Assembly: GCA_025934635.1 (NCBI GenBank)
Contig: JAICWX010000051.1
Location: forward strand, 1 to 38,888
Length of the DNA stretch: 38,888 nucleotides
Direction of reading: 5' to 3'
Origin: Streptosporangiaceae bacterium
GTDB taxonomy: Bacteria > Actinomycetota > Actinomycetes > Streptosporangiales > Streptosporangiaceae
Within the stretch, counting starts at the first letter, position 1, and each line of letters starts with the position of its first letter. Below are positions 33,381 to 38,888 of this stretch, one piece after another. The position numbers and the translations under genes were made by a program. The notes under the pieces are model-generated. The model was not told where the DNA came from. It saw nothing but the letters and a program-made list of their open reading frames with translations, and made no database searches.

Positions 33381-34594
33381 CGCGACGGCAGCCGGGCAGT
33401 CACGGCGAAGCCGTCCGCCCCGGCTCCCGGAATCGGGCCGACGGTCAGGTTGCCGCCGCAGGAGGCCACCCGTTCGGCGATGCCGGCCAGTCCGAGCCCG
33501 GCCCCGGTCAGCAGGCCCGGCGCGGGCGCCCCGGTCCCGGCTCCGTGGCCGGCCGGGGATCGCCGCCCGGAATCGGTCACGCTCACCGTGATGTAGCCCG
33601 GCTCGTAGCGCAGCCTGACGGCGGCCCGGGCGGCGCTGGCGTGCCGGATGGTGTTCGTCAGGGCCTCCTGGACGATGCGGTACGCGGTCAGGTCCACGCC
33701 GGGCGCCAGCGCGACCGGGGTGCCCTCGACCTCGAAGTCGACCTCCAGCCCGGTGCCGCGGACCTGGTCGAGCACGTCCCCGAGCTCCCCGAGCGATGCC
33801 GAGGGCGCGGTTTCCAGCCGGGCGGACGGCCGCCGCAGCACCCCGAGGAGCCTGCGCAGCTCGGTCAGTGCCTGGCGGGCGGTATCGCCGATGACCTCCA
33901 CCGACCGCCGCGCCTGGTCCGGCCGGCCGGGCAGCAGCGAGGCGGCCGCCTCCGCCTGGACCGCGATCAGGCTCACGTGATGGGCGACGACGTCGTGCAG
34001 CTCCCGGGCGATCCGGATCCGCTCGCGCTCGGCGGCCTGCGAGGACTGCCGGTCGAGTTCGGCCTCGGCCCGGTCGGCGCGGCCCTGCGCGGCCTCGATA
34101 CTGGCCCGCTTGGCCCGGCTGAGCAGGCCCGCCGCCGTAGCGGTGAGGAAGATCATGAGCTGGAAGATGGTGTCGTAGGGCTGGTGATGACCTGGCACGG
34201 CCTGCGAGATCCCGATAGCCGTCACCACCAGCAGGAGGCTGACCCAGCGCCAGGCCGCGCTGCGCCGGTCCATGACCGTGTAGAGCGCGATGGCCGGGCC
34301 GAGCGGGAACGGCGCGAACCCGAACCCGATCTGGTCGTAGGCCACCCGCGTGCCCCCGATGACAAGGGCGACCCCGATAGGCAGCTGACGGCGCCACGCC
34401 AGCGGCAGGCCCTGGGCGGCCACCAGCGTGAGCGCCAGCCAGAGCGGATGCAGCTGGGACCGGTACGGCAGCAGCGAGACCACGTTGACGACGGCCAGGG
34501 CGACGCCGAGGCCCAGGTCCTGGACGAGCTCCTGACGCCGCGGCGGGAGCGCGGCCAGCCGCGCCGTCAGTGGCTGCGGGATCCGGGCCGACAT
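33377..34594 (-). CDS. DesK/NarX-type sensor histidine kinase (HisKA_3)
   Basis: The 405-aa protein has four to six N-terminal membrane helices (LGLGVALAVVNVVSLLPY, LWLALTLVAAQGLPLAW, WVSLLLVVTAIGIS, FQLMIFLTATAAGLL) with short loops, so sensing is probably within the membrane. A coiled linker leads to the dimerisation box ERERIRIARELHDVVAHHVS with phospho-acceptor His200. The HATPase domain has YRIVQEALTNTIRHA (N box) and GLGLAGIAERV (G box). It phosphorylates the regulator encoded 4 bp downstream. ATG 34594 sits behind TACCAT (34609-34604) by 9 nt; a GTG directly before it would give one more codon. Confidence 0.9.
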   Translation of the reverse strand: MSARIPQPLTARLAALPPRRQELVQDLGLGVALAVVNVVSLLPYRSQLHPLWLALTLVAAQGLPLAWRRQLPIGVALVIGGTRVAYDQIGFGFAPFPLGPAIALYTVMDRRSAAWRWVSLLLVVTAIGISQAVPGHHQPYDTIFQLMIFLTATAAGLLSRAKRASIEAAQGRADRAEAELDRQSSQAAERERIRIARELHDVVAHHVSLIAVQAEAAASLLPGRPDQARRSVEVIGDTARQALTELRRLLGVLRRPSARLETAPSASLGELGDVLDQVRGTGLEVDFEVEGTPVALAPGVDLTAYRIVQEALTNTIRHASAARAAVRLRYEPGYITVSVTDSGRRSPAGHGAGTGAPAPGLLTGAGLGLAGIAERVASCGGNLTVGPIPGAGADGFAVTARLPSR

Positions 34595-34603
34595 CACGAC
34601 CCG

Positions 34604-34644
34604 ATGGTACGGCGCGCTGCCCTTCCGGGGGATCCCCCGGAAGG
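34604..34644 (-). promoter_or_regulatory. Kinase promoter overlapped by a 24-bp perfect palindrome
   Basis: TACCAT at 34609-34604 is the likely -10 of the kinase-regulator operon. A perfect 24-bp palindrome (half-site CCTTCCGGGGGA, 34621-34644) lies where the -35 would be. It could be an operator for autoregulation by the two-component system or for the divergent gene. The remaining 34645-34775 shows no other clear feature. Confidence 0.5.
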
Positions 34645-34775
34645 CGGAACCGGCCGCTGCGACCGCAGGCGGAGCCGGAGCCTCCCGCGGGCCCGGTCCT
34701 GCCCCGCCGGGACGAGCCGGGAATTCGCCCCGGCGCCCGATGTGCCGGGGCGCCCGGCCAGGCGAGCATGACGCC

Positions 34776-36356
34776 ATGGATGCAACCACGGGAACCCACC
34801 CCGTTCGGCCCGTGCCTGCCGGACCTGATGCCGCGGGGGCGGCCCGGCCGGCGCGGACGCCCTGGGCCTGGATCGCGCTGGTCGCCGGGGCGGCGGTGGC
34901 CGTCGAGCTGGCGGTCAGCGCGCGCTACGGCTACGTGCGGGACGAGCTGTACTTCCTGTCGGCCGGGCAGCACCTGGCGTTCGGCTACGTCGACCAGCCG
35001 CCGCTGACCCCGCTGCTGGCCCGGCTCGGCGCGGCGCTGACCGGCAACACCCTGGCCGGCTTCCGGGTCCTGCCCGCGCTGGCCCTCGGCGCGCTGGTCG
35101 TGATGACGGCCATGATGAGCGGCCGGCTCGGGGCCGGCCGGACCGGCCAGGTGCTGGCCGCGCTGGCCGCCGCGACCTGCGGGGAGTACCTGGGCGCCAT
35201 GCACGAGCTGACCACCACGACGCCGGACTTCGTGTTCTGGGCGGTGACGCTGCTCCTGGTCATGAAGCTGCTGGCCAGCCAGGACCCGCGCTGGTGGGTG
35301 GTCATCGGCGGCTGCGCCGGGCTGGCCAGCGAGGCCAAGTGGAACATCGCCTTCCTGCTGGCCGCGCTGGCGGCCGGCTTCCTGCTCACCGACGCGCGCC
35401 GCCTGCTGCGCAGCCGCTATCTGCTGATCAGCGCCCTGATCGCCGCGGCGCTGGCGGCGCCGGACCTGATCTGGCAGGCCGCCCACGGCTGGCCCGGCCT
35501 GGAGGTGTTCCGCGCGCTGCAGACCGAGGCGGGGCACAACCGGCTGGTCTACTGGCCCGCGCAGATCTTCTACACCGGCGTGGTGCTCACCCCGCTGTGG
35601 GTGGCCGGGGCCGTGTGGTCGCTGCGCAGCGCGGCGGCCCGGCCCTTCCGCGCCGTGGCGATCGCCTGCGTGACGGCGATCGCGCTGCAGTTCGTCCTGG
35701 GCGGCAAGCCGTACTACGCGGGCGCCGCCTTCACCTTCCTGCTCGCGGCCGGCTGCGTCCCGCTCGAGCGGCGTCTCGAGCGCCGCCGCGCGCGCCGGGC
35801 GGAGCGCCCGGCGCGGGCGGCCCGCCGGATCACGCCCGCGATCTGGGCCGGCACGGCGATGGTGGCCGGCGCGGCGCTCGGCGCGCCGGTGGCGCTGCCC
35901 GTCCTGCCGGCCCGGGCGCTGCACGCCGTCCCGCTGCAGAAGATCAACTACGACCTCGGCGAGGAGATCAGCTGGCCGTCCCTGGTGGCGCTGGCCGCCC
36001 GGGAGTACCGCGCCCTCCCGGCCGCCCAGCGGGCCCGGACCACGATCCTGACCGGCAACTACGGCGAGGCGGGGGCGATCGGCCGCTACGGTCCGGGGGA
36101 CGGCCTGCCGCAGGCGTACAGCGGCGCCAACAACTTCTGGTTCTGGGGTCCGCCGCCCGCCGCCGACTCGGCGGCCATCGCGGTGGACTTCGACCCGGCG
36201 CTGCTCCGCCGCGAGTTCGCCCATGTCCGCCGGGTCGCCACGTTCCGGAACGGGCTCGGCGTCGACGACGACGAGCAGGGTGTCCCGGTCTTCCTGGCCA
36301 CCGGCCTGAGGTCCTCGTGGGCGCGGGCCTGGCCCGCCTTCCGTGCTTACGGGTGA
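34776..36356 (+). CDS. GT39-like polytopic membrane glycosyltransferase
   Basis: The 526-aa protein begins with a Pro/Ala-rich tail and a first helix WAWIALVAGAAVAVELAV, followed by the luminal signature YGYVRDELYFLSAGQHLAFGY as parts YGYVRDELYFL and FGYVDQPPLTPLLARL. The Asp-Glu pair in the first loop is the catalytic-type acidic motif of GT39/PMT enzymes, which use polyprenyl-phosphate sugars outside the membrane. Further helices include LALGALVVMTAMMSG, TPDFVFWAVTLLLVMKLL and IAFLLAALAAGFLLTDA. A soluble C-terminal domain (INYDLGEEISWPSL, GVDDDEQGVPVFLATG) ends the protein. ATG 34776 follows AGGCGAG. The acceptor is unknown. It is divergent to the kinase. Confidence 0.85.
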   Translation: MDATTGTHPVRPVPAGPDAAGAARPARTPWAWIALVAGAAVAVELAVSARYGYVRDELYFLSAGQHLAFGYVDQPPLTPLLARLGAALTGNTLAGFRVLPALALGALVVMTAMMSGRLGAGRTGQVLAALAAATCGEYLGAMHELTTTTPDFVFWAVTLLLVMKLLASQDPRWWVVIGGCAGLASEAKWNIAFLLAALAAGFLLTDARRLLRSRYLLISALIAAALAAPDLIWQAAHGWPGLEVFRALQTEAGHNRLVYWPAQIFYTGVVLTPLWVAGAVWSLRSAAARPFRAVAIACVTAIALQFVLGGKPYYAGAAFTFLLAAGCVPLERRLERRRARRAERPARAARRITPAIWAGTAMVAGAALGAPVALPVLPARALHAVPLQKINYDLGEEISWPSLVALAAREYRALPAAQRARTTILTGNYGEAGAIGRYGPGDGLPQAYSGANNFWFWGPPPAADSAAIAVDFDPALLRREFAHVRRVATFRNGLGVDDDEQGVPVFLATGLRSSWARAWPAFRAYG

Positions 36357-36381
36357 TCCGTCCCCGGTTCCCCGTCCCCGG

Positions 36382-36410
36382 GGCCGGCCCGGCGTGCGGC
36401 CGGGCCGGCC
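36382..36410 (+). terminator. GC-rich hairpin after the GT39-like gene
   Basis: Perfect 12-bp stem, GGCCGGCCCGGC at 36382-36393 with its complement at 36399-36410, and a 5-nt loop GTGCG. It lies 25 bp after the stop. There is no T-run, as is usual for actinobacterial terminators. Confidence 0.6.
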
Positions 36411-36431
36411 GCCCGCGTACCCTAGGTGCTC

Positions 36432-36833
36432 ATGAGACCAGGGGTCATGCGCCGGCCGAAGCCGAGCAGTGAGGCGGAGCAGCAGCACCAGGCCGACGTG
36501 TCACTGTCCGGCCGTCGCGGCGACCTGCTCAGTGCCGCCCGCGAGGCGGAGGGCAAGTTCCGGCAGGCCCAGGCCCGGCACGCCCCGGACGCCGAGGTAC
36601 GCCGGCTGGCCGAGGACCTCGACGCCGCGCTCACCGACGCCATGCGGGCCGCCTACGCCGCGCAGCGCGCCGAGATCGGCCCGCGCGGCTACGACGACCG
36701 CATCTTCCGCCGCAAGGCGATGGCCACGCCGAAGGTGCACGCCCTCACCGCGGAGGCCGAGCACCTGCTCACGCTGCGGGAGACCCACCGCCTGACCGGC
36801 ATCCCCGCCGTCGCGTTCGACCCGGCTCCTTAG
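36432..36833 (+). CDS. Small charged helical protein, unknown function
   Basis: The product is 133 aa from ATG 36432. It has no membrane segment and is rich in Ala, Arg and Glu: DLLSAAREAEGKFRQAQARH, EVRRLAEDLDAALTDAMRAAY, AEIGPRGYDDRIFRRKAMATP, HALTAEAEHLLTLRETHRLTG. The first half is likely helical or coiled. I do not recognise a family. Coding character is good and the ATG follows TACCCT (36418-36423) by 8 nt, so it is probably a real gene with a leaderless transcript. Confidence 0.6.
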   Translation: MRPGVMRRPKPSSEAEQQHQADVSLSGRRGDLLSAAREAEGKFRQAQARHAPDAEVRRLAEDLDAALTDAMRAAYAAQRAEIGPRGYDDRIFRRKAMATPKVHALTAEAEHLLTLRETHRLTGIPAVAFDPAP

Positions 36834-36903
36834 CCCTCCGGGCAACTCCCGTCCCGGCGGCCTCCCCTTTTAACCAACCGCGCGCATACCGCGCGTCCGG
36901 TCT

Positions 36904-36971
36904 GGCTATACCGCGGGCCCGCACCATGAGGTGTGCGGTAGCCTGGCGAGCGTACCCGGCCTGAGGCCGGG
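36904..36971 (+). ncRNA. Candidate structured RNA element (two hairpins)
   Basis: Hairpin 1 (36904-36943) pairs GGCTA with TAGCC, CCGC with GCGG and CACC with GGTG around an ATGA loop, with a GGGCCC bulge. Hairpin 2 (36955-36971) is a perfect 7-bp stem CCCGGCC-TGA-GGCCGGG. It could be the terminator of the 36432-36833 gene, a leader structure, or a small RNA. No known RNA family was recognised. Confidence 0.3.
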
Positions 36972-37212
36972 CAGCGCGGTGCGCGGGCCGGGCGCCGATG
37001 GCCGCAAGTAAGCGATTCAGAGGTTTTCGCGGTGAACCATCGGGCAGGCGTCGACGTCTCCACAGTAGGCGGCAACCAAGCAAAGGCAGGTCGCCTACGG
37101 GGGTGTACTTGCAGCAATCGATTGCGGCGGTATGCGTGTCGCTTGCGCGGCGCGCCGCGAAGGGGCACAGTTGGTCTAGGCCAATGTTTTGCTCAACACG
37201 GCAGCTAAAACT

Positions 37213-37243
37213 GAAAGTAACAATTAGTAGTTAGAAAGTGTCA
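37213..37243 (+). promoter_or_regulatory. Direct repeats 21 bp apart upstream of DUF5999
   Basis: GAAAGTAACA (37213-37222) and GAAAGTGTCA (37234-37243) are spaced 21 bp, two helical turns, in AT-rich DNA just before GGTAACTAGGGGAA. A dimeric regulator could bind on one face of the helix. Confidence 0.4.
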
Positions 37244-37268
37244 GTTGGTAACTAGGGGAAACCTACAC

Positions 37269-37355
37269 ATGGCAAGCGGGAAAACAATCACCATGAGCCA
37301 TGGGAGCGCTCACATTACCTGCGGCACACTGAAATCAACCGAACACGCACGATGA
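37269..37355 (+). CDS. Possible 28-aa small ORF or leader peptide
   Basis: ATG 37269 has AGGGGAA at 37254-37260 with good spacing. The peptide begins MASGKTITMSHGSAHITCG and ends STEHAR, with its stop at 37353-37355, 20 bp before the DUF5999 start. A downstream ATG (37352) overlaps this stop and is in frame with DUF5999. It may be a leader peptide or small protein coupled to that gene. No family recognised. Confidence 0.4.
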   Translation: MASGKTITMSHGSAHITCGTLKSTEHAR

Positions 37356-37375
37356 AACAGCCAGGAGGCACGGAT

Positions 37376-37627
37376 ATGTGCCCACACACGCCGCCTTGTC
37401 CGGCCCCTTCGGCCCCGGACCGCGAAGCGGCGCACACCATCGTCAGCCACCCTGAGCAAGGCTGGAGCCTGCTCTGCAACGGCGTGGTGATCTTCGATGA
37501 CACCGGGGAACTGCTGCCGGACGGCGCCTGCATCGCACCGCACCGGCCGACCGACCTCGCTGCCTTCGATCGTCCCCGCACCGTAGGCACGGCCCTGGGA
37601 CGCGGCGGGCAAGCTCCCGCCGCCTGA
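37376..37627 (+). CDS. DUF5999 family protein
   Basis: The 83-aa protein starts MCPHTPPCPAPSAPDREAA and has the very conserved core SHPEQGWSLLCNGVVIFDDTG (parts SHPEQGWSLLCNG and VVIFDDTGELLPDG), ending APHRPTD and a variable tail. This small protein family is common in Streptomyces and relatives and has no known function; the Cys/His-rich N-terminus (CPH..PCP) could bind metal. ATG 37376 has AGGAGG at 37363-37368 with 7-nt spacing, which decides it over the upstream in-frame ATG 37352. Confidence 0.85.
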   Translation: MCPHTPPCPAPSAPDREAAHTIVSHPEQGWSLLCNGVVIFDDTGELLPDGACIAPHRPTDLAAFDRPRTVGTALGRGGQAPAA

Positions 37628-37638
37628 TCCCCTGACCT

Positions 37639-37699
37639 GGCATTTCACGGGAAAACCCGGAATGCCCAGACTGACGACTCTCTTCTTACCGTCGGTCAG
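37639..37699. terminator. Two hairpins after DUF5999
   Basis: Hairpin 1 (37639-37666) pairs GGCATT with AATGCC and GGG with CCC around AAAA. Hairpin 2 (37671-37699) pairs CTGACGAC with GTCGGTCAG with one bulge and a pyrimidine-rich loop. They lie between convergent genes and probably end transcription. Confidence 0.45.
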
Positions 37700-37722
37700 C
37701 CCGGCACTATCAGCACCACCCG

Positions 37723-37759
37723 GGCGGAATCGTTACAAACACGGCGGAATCGTTACAAA
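37723..37759. repeat. 17-bp tandem direct repeat, 20-bp period
   Basis: GGCGGAATCGTTACAAA occurs at 37723-37739 and 37743-37759. The second copy covers the stop codon of the hydrolase gene on the minus strand; the first lies just beyond it. Confidence 0.75.
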
Positions 37760-38391
37760 ACAGTAGGCAGCCACCCGGCGACGACGGCGACGATGATCGC
37801 GCGATGCCCCTTCAGGGCATGCGTCTCCCCCGGCACCACCACCACCCGGTCGGCGTCTGACGTAGCGGGAATCCCGAACGGATCACGTTCCCCGCTCACC
37901 ACCAGCACCCTCGCCCCGCCCGCGCGCGCCCGGCGCAGCTCATCACCCCGGTCCGGTGCCGCGGCCCGCTGCGGCGGCCGGAGCGGGAACGCCAGCGCGA
38001 TCACGGCCCGGGCACCCACCGCGGCGGCGGTCCGGCAGGCCACCCGCGCGCCGTTGCTTCTCCCGCCCTGGACCAGCGGGACCCCCGGTGCCAGTTCCCG
38101 CAGGGCGGCCGCCACCTCGGCCCAGGCGGCGTCCTGGCGTTCCGGCGAACCGGGAGCCCGGGCGCCCCTGACCCGGTACGGCTGGGTGACCCGCGCGACC
38201 AGCCCGCCCAGCCGCAGCCCGGCATCACGGGCCGCCAGCAGGTCCGGCGCCGCCGCGGAGCCGCCGGCGCCGTGGGTGAGCACGAGCAGGAACCGCGGCG
38301 CCCCGTCCTCACTGGAGAGGCCATCACTGGAGAGGCCGTCGATCTCGGCCTCCGCGACCCCGCCCTCGGTGTGGATCCGCACGGGCTCCAT
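37753..38391 (-). CDS. Alpha/beta-hydrolase family protein (KANL3/Tex30-like)
   Basis: The 212-aa protein has FLLVLTHGAGGSAAAPDL (oxyanion-hole HG motif), a nucleophile elbow VQGGRSNGARVACRTA with Ser near 108, ALAFPLRPPQR, VLVVSGERDPFG with the acidic residue, and VVVPGETHALKG with the catalytic His. This order and size match the KANL3/Tex30-like or dienelactone-hydrolase-like group. The substrate is unknown. A short DGLSS tandem duplication lies near residues 19-28. ATG 38391 follows AGGACA. It is oriented with uvrA, which ends 19 bp upstream, so it may be read through from it. Confidence 0.85.
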   Translation of the reverse strand: MEPVRIHTEGGVAEAEIDGLSSDGLSSEDGAPRFLLVLTHGAGGSAAAPDLLAARDAGLRLGGLVARVTQPYRVRGARAPGSPERQDAAWAEVAAALRELAPGVPLVQGGRSNGARVACRTAAAVGARAVIALAFPLRPPQRAAAPDRGDELRRARAGGARVLVVSGERDPFGIPATSDADRVVVVPGETHALKGHRAIIVAVVAGWLPTVL

Positions 38392-38409
38392 TGTCCTGGA
38401 GCCTGCGAC

Positions 38410-38888
38410 TCAGAGGAGCTTGGACAGGAACTGGCCGGTGTAGCTCTCCTCGACCGTGGCGATCTGCTCGGGCGGCCCGGTGGCGACGATCGTGCCGCCG
38501 CCCGCGCCGCCTTCGGGACCGAGGTCGATCACCCAGTCGGCCGTCTTGATCACGTCGAGGTTGTGCTCGATCACGATGACCGTGTTGCCCGTCTCCACCA
38601 GCCGGGTGAGCACGCCGAGCAGCTTGCGGATGTCCTCGAAGTGCAGGCCGGTGGTCGGCTCGTCCAGCACGTAGATGGTCCGGCCGGTGGCGCGGCGCTG
38701 CAGTTCCGAGGCGAGCTTGACCCGCTGGGCCTCGCCGCCGGACAGGGTCGGGGCGGGCTGGCCCAGCCGGACGTAGCCGAGCCCCACGTCCACCAGCGTC
38801 TTCAGGTGCCGGTGGATGGCCGGGACCGCCTCGAAGAACCCGGACGCCTCCTCGATCGGCATGTCGAGGACCTCGGCGATCGTCTTGC
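38410..38888 (-). CDS. uvrA: Excinuclease ABC subunit A, C-terminal part
   Basis: The frame is open to the window edge and encodes the last about 158 residues: [92 protein letters not shown] and a C-terminal FLSKLL. The [12 protein letters not shown] signature, the Walker [10 protein letters not shown] and the EHN switch of the second ATPase domain are diagnostic of UvrA, the damage-recognition subunit of nucleotide excision repair. The rest of the gene lies outside the window. Confidence 0.95.
   Translation of the reverse strand, partial: KTIAEVLDMPIEEASGFFEAVPAIHRHLKTLVDVGLGYVRLGQPAPTLSGGEAQRVKLASELQRRATGRTIYVLDEPTTGLHFEDIRKLLGVLTRLVETGNTVIVIEHNLDVIKTADWVIDLGPEGGAGGGTIVATGPPEQIATVEESYTGQFLSKLL

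Larger units (their letters stand above)
36834..37268. other. Long intergenic region upstream of the DUF5999 gene
   Basis: About 435 bp contain no convincing protein gene on either strand. The left half is GC-rich with hairpins (36904-36971). The right part from about 37180 is markedly AT-rich and holds direct repeats that look like a promoter/operator. The middle (36980-37180) shows no structure I can name. Confidence 0.5.

Noticed and set aside
32646..36488. A continuous minus-strand open frame of 1280 codons
   Set aside because: Only its last 244 codons are a real regulator; the rest runs antisense or out of frame through the kinase and membrane glycosyltransferase genes and has no domain content.
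1..38888. tRNA, rRNA, transposase or integrase genes
   Set aside because: Nothing with the needed motifs was seen on either strand, despite signs of gene loss and transfer.

Overview
The window is very GC-rich, double-stranded-packed DNA from an actinobacterium. The evidence is a SARP/BTAD regulator remnant, a mycothiol-dependent maleylpyruvate-isomerase-family protein, a DUF5999 protein, a DUF6412-YidC pair, a C4 zinc-ribbon/phosphatase pair like Rv2229c-Rv2228c, and many GTG starts. A filamentous actinomycete of the Streptosporangiales/Streptomycetales range fits best, but the genus cannot be fixed from this sequence.

Region 1 (1-10749) is a surface-glycan island. A divergent promoter at about 3668-3709 separates two arms. 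The left arm holds a GT4 glycosyltransferase with a frameshift near its N-terminus, a WbpA-type nucleotide-sugar dehydrogenase, and a truncated GT4 abutting the C-terminal end of a polytopic membrane protein. The right arm holds a WecB-type UDP-GlcNAc 2-epimerase, a 593-aa coiled-coil protein of unknown function, a two-domain GT4 protein and a broken asparagine-synthase-like gene. A Wzm-type ABC exporter permease faces it. Together they suggest synthesis of an N-acetylhexosaminuronate-containing polymer and its export. The exporter ATPase is not in the window.

Region 2 (10750-18447) holds a decayed SARP regulator gene and, divergently, a 2092-aa RHS/YD-repeat polymorphic toxin. Its C-terminal tip is more AT-rich than the rest and overlaps by 4 bp a 118-aa candidate immunity gene. 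Two identical heptamers with an 11-bp period, of the kind SARP proteins bind, lie upstream of the toxin gene.

Region 3 (18490-28803) is mostly housekeeping: a histidine phosphatase, a C4 zinc-ribbon protein, a split-barrel flavin/F420-type enzyme, a membrane-anchored molybdopterin oxidoreductase, a DUF885 metallohydrolase, a truncated response regulator, DUF6412-YidC, a cysteine-desulfurase-like PLP enzyme, two small membrane proteins (one with ten histidine-bearing pentapeptide repeats), and a mycothiol-dependent isomerase-family protein.

Region 4 (28949-38888) holds a heterodimeric ABC exporter, a convergent NarL/DesK-type two-component system, a GT39-like membrane glycosyltransferase, a small charged hypothetical, a long structured intergenic region, a DUF5999 protein with a possible 28-aa leader ORF, an alpha/beta hydrolase, and the 3' end of uvrA.

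Two themes cut across the window. First, at least five genes are broken, two by an apparent loss of one G from a G-run, so either decay or sequencing error must be considered. Second, at least seven genes carry a TANNNT hexamer ending 8-9 nt before the start codon, which predicts widespread leaderless transcription.
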